In this document: in pieces, positions 42,870 to 54,000 of the stretch
How the letters are laid out: every line of letters begins with the position of its first letter
Position numbering within the stretch: position 1 is the stretch's first letter
Origin: Zygnema circumcarinatum
Lineage: Eukaryota; Streptophyta; Zygnematophyceae; Zygnematales; Zygnemataceae
Direction of reading: 5' to 3'
DNA: 64,000 nucleotides
Assembly (NCBI GenBank): GCA_037447605.1
Contig: CM074805.1
Coordinates: 821,724-885,723 of the forward strand
Translations under genes and position numbers: made by a program
The notes under the pieces: generated by a model
Told to the model about the DNA's origin: nothing
What the model saw: the letters and a program-made list of their open reading frames with translations, nothing else
Databases searched by the model: none

Positions 42870-44029
42870 GTTAACAAACATCGAATTTCTGTTATTTCTA
42901 GAGACATTTATCCGTCTTTTACTATGTGTAAGTTGGGTCCCTGACTTCATGATTTTGTTGCATTACGTCCATGAAGCATACCCCACTCGACCAACTATCT
43001 CTCTTTTTCCATGTGGAAAATAAGGACTGTATTTTGATTGTTTTGTTTAGGCAGTCTATTGAGACGATGGGCTTCGTGTAGTTACAGTGGTACTTGTGAT
43101 CCTCAACTCTTCTGAAGTGCTCAAAACCACTAGTACCCTGAACTTGAAGGGAGGGGTGCAGGACCGATTTTTGAAACAATGAACGGCAATTCTAATAGGG
43201 AGGCAGCGAACTACTAAGGGTGAAAATTGAATGTACATCGAAGAGCACCCCGAGTTCCTTTCCAATCTCTTGCAGAATTTGAGATTCAGGCTATCAACAT
43301 TTTTTTTTCGCTTGTATGGTCGCCTCCATTGTACAGGGAAGATACCGCAGGGTGTTGTGTCATGGCACAACTCAGTATTAGATGTGAGGGCAACTATGTA
43401 AGCTGCGTAAAACATGTTTATGGGACTGGATTGGAAATGGGCCTGTTCGCCCGCAGAAGGCCTTGTGTGCGAGAGGGGAGCTGGAAGAGAGGAGCTTGGA
43501 GTGGCACAATGGGTAGAACAGTAAAGAGACAAATGGCGGGTGACTAAATGGCGAGGGAGAGAAGAAGTAGGGAACAGGGAAGGGGCAGAACGAGCCCGGG
43601 GCAGCGAAGTTTTGGGTGGGGGGCGGGGGCTATGGGGATAAGACGATTTTGAACGAGAAAGCTAGCGATAGAGGTGGAGGGAGAAACAGGCAGAAGCAGC
43701 GCGCAATTGTCTTCTGATTGACCATGTAACAATAGGATGTGCAGCACAGACGTGGAACGAACAGCGAGCAACCGCGGGCATCAGTCCCCGTAAGCAAAGC
43801 TGCTGTCAAAGGTGAAAGATCAAAGACAATAACATGTGTGAACTGGACAATGGTTTCAGGAAGAACTTGTGGAAGGTCTTCGCTGGATGCAGAGTCGTGA
43901 TTGCTTCTGTAATATCTCCAGAAAAAAGTACTTCAAGACGTTCATGAAGCAAACAAAACCAAAATTCCGTTCATAAAGCTTGACTCTATAAAAAAAAAAA
44001 AGACAGGAGTGAGGACGAAATGGGGAGAG
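41821..44029 (-). repeat. Right arm of the 7.3-kb inverted duplication
   Basis: This is the reverse complement of the left arm from 36694 inward. The strongest match covers 42251-44029, which contains exons 4-5 of the DUF538 gene and its 3' flank. Differences are scattered substitutions and small indels, more than between the copia LTRs. By eye the duplication is therefore older than the copia insertion. Confidence 0.8.
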
Positions 44030-44338
44030 AAAGACGTTGTACGGTGTATTAGGTTGATTGTATTATCACCTACTGTACAGTAAGAGGAGAGCTCAAGGTG
44101 AGCGCACAAGTGGATGAACGGGAATCTAACAAACTGAGGCATCAGAAAGCAGCCAGATTAAACGTGTTGTTGTAGAGTCCTCGTTTCCATTCCATCAACA
44201 ACACGAGCATCCTCCCATTTCTAAAAAAACTCCGTTTCAGATTCAAAAAAGTGACAGCGATTGTAGAACAGCAGACCTTGAAAGAAAGTGTACAAGACAA
44301 GGCCTGATTCAAGGCAACTCAAGGATCTCAACATGCGT
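44030..44338. other. Short intergenic stretch
   Basis: No gene recognised. This is unique sequence between the end of the inverted duplication and the stop codon of the next minus-strand gene; it probably holds that gene's 3' UTR. Confidence 0.4.
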
Positions 44339-45090
44339 CTAAATTGCCAGTCCCACATCTACGGATGTACCACCACCCAATTTTGGACCTGGCTCCTCGC
44401 CTTTCACGAGGGCATCCTCGACTACCGGCTGCACTTCATCCACAACCTTGTCCTTCCCTTCTTCCAAGAGCCCGCCTGCCTTCGTTTCTACGCAACTTCC
44501 TGACTCCAGAACTTTGATTTCATCCAAATCCCTTACATCATCTCCAAGATCAAAGTCGGGTTGAGGTGAAACCACGCACCCATCCCTTCCAGCTTCTTCC
44601 AACCCATCCACCGGCTCTGGACCCTCCGGATTAACGGGTATCCCAATTGTGCCTTCAGCAACTGCCCTAACCGCCCTACTAGCAAGGTCAAAGGCTTCCT
44701 GCACCCATCCAAGTCAGCGCATCCACATTCTTGTCAAAGGTCGGAACAACAATAATAACAAAAATAGCAGATGAAAAAATATCTCGTCACTAGCCACGCG
44801 AAACATTAGGTCAACTTCTGCACAAAATTGAGACTTGAGAGCTCCATCTTTCCAAGCAACATGACTGACGATCATTTCCTGAAAGCTTCAGAGGAAGAAG
44901 TAATGAGGAAAGGACTACTTCCTTCGCACGAACTATAAAGGAAACTCCCTCAAAGCTCGCACAGAAATATAAACACACCTTTATAGATTCCACAGGGAGA
45001 GCAGAATCTTCCAGACCAGCGTCTTCCAAGCGTGGTGACACGGTAGAAAAGTAAAGGCCCGAATTGTACTCTGCCATTGCTGTCGTCAGC
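44339..45090 (-). CDS. Acidic protein of unknown function (5' end open)
   Basis: Two exons (45090-44979 and 44698-44339) join in phase. The first begins with a partial codon, so an upstream exon is expected unless the ATG at about 45075 is the start. The joined product from that Met has about 151 residues. The N-terminal part (AEYNSGLYFSTVSPRLEDAG, then LEDSALPVESIK joined to EAFDLASRAVRAVAEGT) looks like a compact helical segment. The remainder is Asp/Glu/Val/Gly-rich and probably disordered. I do not recognise the family. A donor-like GAG/GTGAGC near 45231 could supply the missing 5' exon. It would lie only about 60 bases after the stop codon of the bL31m gene on the same strand. Confidence 0.5.
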
Positions 45091-45289
45091 CTGCAAGACA
45101 CTTCCAATAGAATGACTTAAAAGCATAGAAGCTGATAAAAGAAATTATTACCACCACCAAACTACACAAGAAACACTCGCATGAGCAGAACCATACATCA
45201 AACCCGGAGACTCCGAGCTGGTAGCGTAGCTCACCTCCCCTACCCTCCCACTACATCTCCTGCCCTTCACCTCCCAAAAATCCACCTTT

Positions 45290-45484
45290 TCAACTCTTTT
45301 GCGGAAGCTCGAAACGCTTGCGGAACTTCGCCACCTGTCCGACGGTCTCCGAGCGCTTCCCAGGATCCCTCACGAAGTTGGGCTTCTCCACCTTGAACAC
45401 CTTTCCGCAGAAGACCTTCACCACACGGCCATGGGGGGAGACGAGGGTGAGCAGCTGCAGGACGGGATGGATACCCTTCTTCAT
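45290..45484 (-). CDS. Mitochondrial large-subunit ribosomal protein bL31m
   Basis: A single-exon frame of 64 residues starts MKKGIHPVLQ, continues VSPHGRVVKVFCGKVFKVEK and ends SVGQ-like TVGQVAKFRKRFELPQ. Plant nuclear genes for mitochondrial bL31 encode proteins of about this size. They share an MKKG(I/L)HP start, a V-T/S-x-x-GR segment and an S-V-G-Q-I-A-KFKRRF end. The protein is a structural component of the mitochondrial ribosome. The first ATG of the conserved start was used; a GTG-initiated extension of two codons is irrelevant in a nuclear gene. A telo-box repeat lies 81 bases upstream. No separate targeting peptide is visible, which is usual for this small basic protein. Confidence 0.75.
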   Translation of the reverse strand: MKKGIHPVLQLLTLVSPHGRVVKVFCGKVFKVEKPNFVRDPGKRSETVGQVAKFRKRFELPQKS

Positions 45485-45564
45485 CCCCACCAGCTGCGCA
45501 GAGAGCCTTCCCCCACCCTCCCCCCTTTCCCAGCTCTCTCCACCGCTCCCTCCAATGAAGAAAA

Positions 45565-45576
45565 TTAGGGTTAGGG
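45565..45576 (-). promoter_or_regulatory. Telo-box upstream of bL31m
   Basis: On the coding strand the sequence reads CCCTAACCCTAA, two telomere-type repeats, 81 bases before the start codon. Telo-boxes near transcription starts are well known in plant ribosomal-protein genes, where they act with site II elements and bind Myb/TRB-type factors. Finding one here supports the ribosomal assignment. Confidence 0.65.
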
Positions 45577-45594
45577 CTGCGACGCATATTGTAC

Positions 45595-45690
45595 CCGGAA
45601 TCCAGTGTATCGGTCAATATATCCAGTATATCGATCAGTATATACAGGGTGTGTCGAATTTTAGTATGGCTGGTATCGGGATATCGTCTC
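45595..45690. repeat. TATCG-rich degenerate repeat
   Basis: Irregular copies of TATCG, GTATATC and ATATATCC fill about 95 bases just upstream of the bL31m telo-box. Similar stretches occur at 7313, 23735, 40250, 55945 and 56395. Confidence 0.55.
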
Positions 45691-46594
45691 AGTGTCAGCT
45701 CCTGCCTTGCCCTCTATTTAGACACTAGGGGGCATTAGAGTTGACAAAATTTGACGGAAAGGTACTCCTCTGCAGGGGGATCGCGATGTGACCGGAGTAC
45801 TGTACTCGTTCTGGAGGAAAACATACGGTTTGTTAAGTCTGAGACACCATACTTGTGGGTGGCAGAAAAATGTCAAAGGATGGGGCATGGATCTCACGAT
45901 GGCGATGATGCCATCACATGGGCATGGCCAACATCAGCATGGGGAACCACGAGGAACAAACCGGTCAAAACAAAAAAAAACTCAAAGCGGAAAACCACGC
46001 CCAGGCTCAACAAAACGTAAGCCCTCCCTCGAAGCAGCCGCGAAGGTCACATCGCGCGTAGGGAGGGCGGGGAGGGGAGGGAGGGAGCGGCGGAAGGCCA
46101 GTAACAACCGCGGCTTCACGCCGAAGGAGCGGAGAAGCGAGGAGGAGGGCACCGCTGAAGGGCGACGGAAATGCGCTATCGATAAAGAGTAGCGAGGATC
46201 GCCGGAGGAGGAGAGGAGGGCTTCCGGGGCCGTGCATCCATACTTTTAGAAAGCATTGTATTGCAGGTGATGTTTAATTTTATGGCAGACACTTAAACAG
46301 GTCAAGCAGCATTGTTGGAAAACGTCGAGAGTTCAGACATAACAGCAAGATTCCAGACTATTGTAGGATGGTGACAGTTTCGGAGAAAACAGCGAACTCG
46401 GGGAATAAAACATTTTCAAAAGGAGTTGTACAGATTGATCTACCCCTCTATACAGAAAGAAATCCTACTCTGTCCCGAACATGCTGAAAAAGTTCTGTAA
46501 TTACAACTGTACAGTAGATTTTCCAAGAGTTTAGAAACAAACTCAATATGCCTATCTAATTTAAGAGGGGACTCTGGCTGGAATCCGAAAAACT
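45691..46594. other. Intergenic, with second copy of a dispersed repeat
   Basis: 46134-46238 repeats the segment found at 29361-29455 (GCTGAAGGGCGACGGAAAT, GGGCTTCCGGGGCCGTGCAT). The rest shows GGAGGG purine runs (46060-46085) and AT-rich sequence that probably contains the 3' UTR of the protease gene. A 134-codon plus-strand frame across the repeat (45788-46192) matches nothing known. Confidence 0.5.
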
Positions 46595-49289
46595 TCAAAA
46601 GAAAGTTGCTGTTTGATACCAAATGCTGACGATGTCCGTCACCGTCTCGTCCGTGAAAGACAGTCGATAGTTCGCCGGCTTAAATACAAAGTCTGCAGGA
46701 AATGAATCGTTGTCTCTGCAGTAAGCTTGAGCACCTGTATACCCCACTTCCGCTTGAACAGGAAGAGGCTTTGGGGCATCAATGTCATCCGAGAACCCTA
46801 AATATCCTATATCATACTCTAAAGCATAAGCCAGAGTGTAGGAATATCCTGCAGACCCCGCACTGTATGCCATTGGAAGATTAGGGAAACCCCCAACAGC
46901 GACAACTCGAACATTCATAATCTCTTGAGCAAGATATGCGAATAGGGAACAGGTTGAGTAGCATCCTCCATTTGAAAGAATGAGAATATTGGAAGGATCG
47001 AAGAGAGCGGAAGTGTCCGCCAACGGTAGGATGAGCTCGTCAATTCCAAGGGGGCTCGGAAGACGGTCAGGGAAGGAATAGAGGGAGGAGTATCGAGACG
47101 TGGTGTTTCCAAATGTGAGATTTACGGTTGGGAAAAAGTACTCTGAGGATGATGTGAACATTTCATCGTTCGGATAAGGGTATGTATCAAACGCCCAGTT
47201 GTATTGGCTAGGGTTCGAGAGCCAGTACTTGGTCTCCTCCATGAGCGCGTTGGATTTGGCGACCATTTTTCTAATGAGAGGTGTGGCAGGGTTCTGAATG
47301 GGATACTGCGGAAATACGACTCCCGGAAACAAGAACTCGAGGAGAACATATGAGAGGTAAGCATATCCTCCTCCGTTATCTTGCAAGTCGATGATCAGCC
47401 GCTCTGCTCCGTTGGTCCTGTCGATGATAAGGAAACAGCAATGTCATTAGTGAATCCTTTGACAAAACTAAGGCGCAAGTTGAATGCCAATACCATACAT
47501 GGTTTCATCCAAGAGTTTGCAAAATTATTCACTCAAATGCATGGCGTGTATGCACCGTGCACTTATTTGAAAGCGTTTTGCGTAACTCACAATAGGCTGC
47601 TGACACCGTTGTACACATCACTCTGCCATTCAGAGTAGTCTCCGCCGGATCCCTCAAAGTCGGGGAAAACCATAACTCCCGTAATCTTATCTCCAAGAAG
47701 GAATGTCTGTCGGTACCACACCAAGCCCCACAGCCACACCCGCAATGAGTCCGTCTCTGTTTATAAAAATAACAACTTTACTGCTGCAGTTACTGCAATT
47801 CTCACTCATGGTTGATTGTAGATTGCTATCAACCACACGTTTCCGGCTACATACCGAGACATAAGAGTCCACCAAGACGGACACCCCCGAGGATGGAGAT
47901 GCGATGCCACCAATGCGCTGCTGAAGCTTCAATCCATCGCGCTCTTTCTTCTTTGGGTTTTCTTTTCCGGTTGAAACAGTCTCCTCCACGGCATGCTTCA
48001 TATGAGCCTTGTCTTTGTGGGGCATCTTCGCCATCACGTGCTGCTTCTTCACAGTCGCTTTCGTAGCCGTTACGTCTAAACTTGATGACTCGTAGCAGTA
48101 GGTTGACCAATACTCCTCCCCGGATTGGAAGGTCGACCCATAGAACAAGACAAGCAATGGCACCACAATTGTTTCCTGTGTGGTGCTACCAACCCTGAAA
48201 GCACACACACACGTTCACTTCTATCAGCATCTTCACACACCGCACACAAAATGATGAAATGTAAGGCTCTGATGACCCTTATCTTTCGTACAACAAACTG
48301 ATAATCATCTGCCGGCTTCGAGTGAAAACTCACCTCTGTACAACGAATGTGAGGTTATCTGCTTGTGGTGCTGAGATGAAGGGGGTTGCGCAGAGCCCCC
48401 CGTAGTAGAGGCTGGTCGCGCCCGCATAGCGGGAGAAGAGCGTGTTGTACCGCGCGTTGATGTCCTTGTAGGTCCCCGCCTTCTCCGCCGCCTGCACGGC
48501 GTACTGCACCGCGCTAATGCCGTCGATCGTGACAACTGTCGCACCGGCATAGATGCCCGGACTCACCCCGAGGGCAGCTTCCGTGGCGTCATAGACCGCA
48601 CCAGTGAAGAAATCGACTGCAAAAGGAATCAAGAATATCAAAATCAGCATCAAGTAAAGCTACATTGCTTTAAACTCCAATCTTTTTTTGGGTTTGCGAA
48701 TCGTGAATTTTGAAGATATAAGAATATTGTTTATAGAATGTTTGGTTCTTTGAATAAGAGTTTGAATGTGAGCCTTACCCTCCGGAGTGATCTTCACCAC
48801 TTGTTGCCCGCCCTCCACGACACTTATAAGCGGGAAACCGGTGAAGGTAACGAGATACGCATAGTAACAGTAGGGAGCATAGATGGCATGCCCGTCGTTC
48901 AGCGAATTCACAACATCATAAAGCGCCAAATTGAACTCAAAATCGTTATCGTAAACCGTGTTCGCTATCTTCTCCAGCCCCCCCATCACATCGACCTTCA
49001 TGGGAAACTCGGGCGTGGGAGAGTCCTTAGAAATGTCTTTGTACACATGCATGTCGAATGTTTTCAGCAGTGTTTCAACTATGGCCGCTGACCGGGCGGA
49101 GTCATAGGCGAACGATTTCATGCAGGCCATGGCGGCAAGGTTGGAGACGACTCCTCCCGCCGAGAGCGTGGGGCCGATCGCTGCACATGGGTCCGTAGTT
49201 CCGTTCACCGTAAGAATCCTCGACCACAAGAAGAAGAAGCCCAGAAAGCCCCAAATCGCGGATCCGAGAGCGCATGGAACGGCGGCCAT
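46595..49289 (-). CDS. Secreted CPAF-like S41 family serine protease
   Basis: Exons 49289-48779, 48616-48334, 48194-47855, 47754-47591 and 47417-46595 join in phase to 706 residues. The N-terminus has a hydrophobic signal sequence or anchor (AIWGFLGFFFLW, about residues 11-22), followed by several N-x-S/T sites. The tail-specific protease fold is recognised by SLNDGHAIYAPYC, holding the likely catalytic His as in CPAF. Further marks are ITGVMVFPDF, RLIIDLQDNGGGYAYLSYVL and ILILSNGGCYSTCSLFAYLA, whose Ser in the C-Y-S-T-C context is the likely nucleophile. A Lys-rich low-complexity insert lies around residues 295-345. Such S41 enzymes are best known from fungi and chlamydiae; I do not know a described land-plant member. 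The acceptor of exon 4 was chosen to keep the frame. The substrate and the location beyond the secretory pathway are unknown. Confidence 0.78.
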
Positions 49290-51054
49290 GGCAGCGTTCT
49301 GTTACTCTCCGTCCTGAGGAAATGGAGAGAGAGAGGGAGGTAGTGAGTAAGTGTAGGGAGTGGCGCAGAGAGAGAGGTGAGGGAGAGAGAGAAAGTGAGA
49401 GAGAGAGAAGGCATGGAGGGGGGAAAGGAAGAGGGATTAAATTAAGGGGCTTAATCTTACTAGCTCCATCTCCATCTTACTTCTTCTCTCCCTCCTCTCC
49501 CTTCTGCCTCTCATCTTCCTCCTCGAAGACCTCTTCTCTCATTTTCTCTATCTCCTACCCAATTATTCTACCTCTCCATATCTTCTTCCTCCCTTCATCC
49601 AACCTTCTCCCTCGTGCTCTTCCAATCCCTTCCTCCCTCCTTTTCCCATCGACGGAAGCTCAGAAACAATAAAAAATTTCCAGCCAAGTCTCCTCCTCAT
49701 CTATAATTCAGAATATATCATTCACGAAATATATTTTCAAGCTTCGGTGCTGATTTAAAAAACACCAAAAAGTAAAATTTATATCAGCTACACCTTATAC
49801 ATCCTCTCCCCTCTCCTCTTTCCCCTCTCCCCCTCCCCTCCCTCCTTTCTCCTTTCCCCTCTCTCTCTCCACCCTAATTCTCTCACTCCTTCCCTCCCTC
49901 CCACCAATGCTCCCCTCTCCCCCGTCCTCACTCTCCCCTCACCCTCCCCCACCCCTCCCTCCCTCCCTCCCTACCCCCCTTCCCTCCAAGCCTCCTTCCC
50001 GGTCCCGTCACTCTCCTTACCCTTGGCCCGTGCCTCCGGTCTCTCTCTCTCTCTCTCCTGCGTCTCCCTCCCTCCCTCCCTCCCTCCCTCCCTCCCTCCC
50101 TCTCTCTCTTGCTCCTCCGCCGGGTGGGAGAGAGACGCCGCCTGAAGGGGAGAGTGCGACCATGGGCGGGCGCCGCCGCTTTATGGGCGGGCCCGCGTCC
50201 CGCGCCCCGGGGGGCGGCGGCCAATCAGAGCGAGAGGCGCGCCGATCCGCCAATGGAAACCACGCGCGCGCGCTACCAGGCGGCTGTACGAACAACCTGA
50301 CCGTACAAGATCACAATCTTGACCTTTCGCGCACGCGATTGGTCGAAAGGATTCAAGATCTCTGTATGGCCAATAGAAACTCGTAAATGGCGTAAAAAAA
50401 GATTCTACTCTGTGTACTTAGTGTTTTTGAGGGCTCGGATTGGCTAAAATGAATCGGCAGATCTGACATGCGATCTCAGATCTTGAAGAGATTTGAAGAT
50501 CTGTTGGAAGTTGATCCAAAGTGAATCCACTGTAATGATCGTCCACGAGTCACGTGTGAATTCGTTTTGCGGTGATTCAACGTGATTTACGGGCTGATGA
50601 TTGGCCGGCTCAGAGTCCACGTGGTGAGGAAAAGCCAATGGAAGGCGTCGGTGGGACGCTCCCGGGCGGTCGCTCCAATGAGCGGCTGCCACGCGTCGCC
50701 CATAAGGGCCCTTTTCCTCCGTCCCACCTTTCCTCGCCTCTGCTCTCCTCTCCCCTCCCACCTCCCCTCCTCTCCCTCTCACTCCCGCACTCTCTCTCTC
50801 TCCACTCCCACTCTCTGCTCTCTTCGCTTCCTCTCTCTCGACATATTTCTCTCGAAGGAGAAGCTTCAATCAGCAGCGTGCTAAGTAAGGCAGACGATGA
50901 ATTTACAAAATTTACGCGCAATGCGCAAGATTTGAATTGGCTTTGTAAGAAAGCTATATGCGTCCACTGCCGAACCCATAATTTGGTTCGGAGTTTCACG
51001 TTCTATTCTAGATACACCTTTTGGCCTCCCTCCCCCCCTCCCCCCGCCCGCATC
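49290..51054. other. Divergent promoter region between protease and OPT genes
   Basis: The two genes are transcribed away from each other. The stretch contains long C/T-rich tracts on the plus strand (49490-49670, 49800-49990, a CCCT run at 50064-50105, 50740-50850) and a GA tract at 49320-49435 that forms the leader of the protease gene. A GC-rich block lies at 50120-50280. Several CACGTG or near-CACGTG sites occur (50551, 50619). Long frames here are artefacts of the low-complexity tracts. Confidence 0.5.
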
Positions 51055-54000
51055 ATGCCTCCCACTGAAGGCGGAGCCAAGCAGGAGAGCCCCTCCGCTG
51101 CGCCCTCTGAAGGTGCTGTAACCCCAAACTTAACCTTTCTCCGTTCGCCTGCGCCAAGCCTGCCTCGCTGCATTAAAGTTTTTTCCATGGAAATAATGGA
51201 ACCAGTGAACATGGGCATGATTTCAATTCCTCCCACAATGCAGACCCACGTCCTTTAAATTCCGCATAATTCATTATTTGGGATTGTAAATCAACTCATT
51301 GACCCCTGCCCCTTCTCTCTCGCTCTCTCTTCCCCCCCCCCCCGCCCCTCTCTCTCTCTCCTCTCTCAATGTTTGTCTAGAAATTGACACTCCCTTTGCA
51401 GATAGAGAGAAGTGTATAGTGAAAATAATTTCAATCCTGCCCTCTCTCCCCATGCAGGCCTTACCCCCCCCAAATCCGTGGACGAAAGTTTTCCCGGCAG
51501 CTATGGGGCCGACGAGACGGGCAGACAGAAGGATGCCAAAGGAGAAGTTTTTTCTGAAGAAAATTCTCCGGTGGAGCAGGTGGCTTTAACGGTGGCGATT
51601 ACCGACGATCCTTCCCTCCCCGTCTGGACGTTCAGGATGTGGACACTTGGCCTCCTCTCGTGCGCCCTCCTCTCCTTCATCAACCAGTTCTTCAGCTACC
51701 AGAGGGAGCCTCTAACTGTGAGCGTAATCGCAGCACAGATCGTCGTCCTTCCGTTGGGGCAATTCATGGCTGCTGTGCTGCCAAAGTAAGCAAAAAGGAA
51801 GGAAGGGGGGGTGGGGGGTGGCTGGGGTGAGGGAGAGGGAGAGGGAGAAGGGAGTGAGGAAGAGGGAGAGGGAGAGAGAGGGAGAGGGGGGGAGAGGGGT
51901 GGGGATAGGCAGCAGAGAGGGTCTGATAGTGAATGTGGGGAAATTAACAGTTGGGTTTGAGTAGGCTACAATGTATAGTTTGCTTTGCTAGGTAGAGACA
52001 AGAAGTGGGTTTTCTCTCTGTCTCCCATTTTCCCTTCACATTTGTTTGTTGATTTAGAAGAGATAAGCTTTTCACATATAGGTTTGCTGAGAGTGAGAAG
52101 TGTGACCTGAGTGGAGAAAGCCTCAATTGAATTCTATTCTCGTGGATAGTAAATATTTGCTGTAACCGCTTGGAATGCAATTTTTTGACATTCCGATTTT
52201 TCATTCAGTTCAGTTTATGGGGGTCATTTGACAGGGGAACTTGGCTCAATCCGGGGCCCTTTAATCTGAAGGAGCACGTCCTCATTACTATTTTCGCCAA
52301 CGCTGGCACCGCTTTTGGGTCCGGATGCGCTTATGCCATCGATGTGGTTACCATTCAAAAAGCGTTTTATAAGCAGACTGTCAGTTTCGCTGCATCTGCT
52401 CTCCTTGTCACTACGACTCAGGTGAGAGAGGGATCGCGAGTTATGCGTTGAGTCTTGAGGGGGTGATGTTGAAGTGGCTTAAATTGAGTTGGTTTAATGG
52501 CGATGAATCGATGAGGAACTGATGAGCCGATTGCTGTGGAGTTCAATTTAGAGACATCGAACCATGGGTTCTTTCCTTTTAATTTTTTTGCTCCTCGTGT
52601 CCTCGCAGGTGCTCGGATATGGCTGGGCCGGCCTTGCGCGAAAGTATCTTGTTGAAGTGAGTTAGCGCATTGGGGAGGGAGGGAGGGAGCGGGAGAGGAC
52701 AAGGCAGGGAGTTAAGGAGAGAGAGAGAGCGAGAGATGTGTGCACGTGTGTGTGTGTGTAAGAGAGAAGGGATACCCTGAAGGACATCAAGTAATGAAGG
52801 GCAGTGACAGCTCTCTAACGGTTTGCATACATGTGGAGCAGCCCGCCAACATGTGGTGGCCGGACGTCCTTGTGAGCGTCTCCCTCTTCCGTACACTTCA
52901 CGAGGCGGAGCCTCCGCACCTTCCCTCGCGCTTCTCCTTCTTCCTCACCGTCGCCTCGCTCTCCTTCGCGTACTATGTCATTCCGGGGTGAGAGAACGAG
53001 AGAGAGAGAGAGAGAGAGAGGGACACACACACTCTTCAAGTGCATCCTTTCTATTACCCCCTCTTCTGTCCAAGCTCATACGTTTGCGTCGTCCCAAACC
53101 ATGAAACATTATTCGTGCCAAGAAGCACATTCTGCTTTCCTCTGCTGTTCTTCCTGACCCGCTATGTGCGGTGCAGTTATCTGTTCAACGTGGCGACCTG
53201 CCTCTCGGTGGCGTGCTACGTGTGGCCGCGTTCCGTGACGGCGCAGCAGGTCGGGTCGGGCCTGTACGGCCTCGGCCTCGGCGCGGTCGGCCTCGATTGG
53301 ACGGCCGCCGCGGCGTACCTCGGCTCGCCGCTCTCCACGCCGTTCTTCGCCGTCGCCAATGTGTTCGCGGGCTTTCTCATCTTCATGTGAGCAACTCACA
53401 TTGTCACAATACTCATTACTGTTTTGGCCTAGGCGTAGCTTTCAGCTCCTCCCTTTTTTCTTTTGTGCTTAGGTCCTTTGCGACCAGTTCCTCGTGGTTC
53501 CTTCCCCATGCTGATTTTGGTGCATGTACATTTGATGGCCTCGCCACATATATGTACATCGAACAGATCTGCACAAGTGTAGTGATGCTATATTCCATGC
53601 ATGCCATCCATATGCACACGCATGCATAGGAGGCTAGAGGGGGCCTTAACGTTTTGTTTCAAAGTTGAGACTTCGTTTCTAACTTGATCGCTGAGCGTGG
53701 GGGGGCTTCAGGTACATCATAATGCCGCTGTGCTACTGGGGGAATGTGTACAACGCCAAGACATATCCTATCTTCTCCAGCGACCTTTACCTCGCCAATG
53801 GCTCTGACTATGGTGCGTGACGTGTCCCTTGTTTTTCTTCTTAATGACTTTGAGTCAGTTTCACTGCTTCAGAAGTGACATAGTTGCAACTCCTGCTAGA
53901 AAGGACAAGAGCCTGACCTGTTGCTGTTTGAATTGGACGAGCCAAAACCAAAATTCATCACGTTTTATTCTTCAAGACAAGTGAATGTAACTTGTTACTT

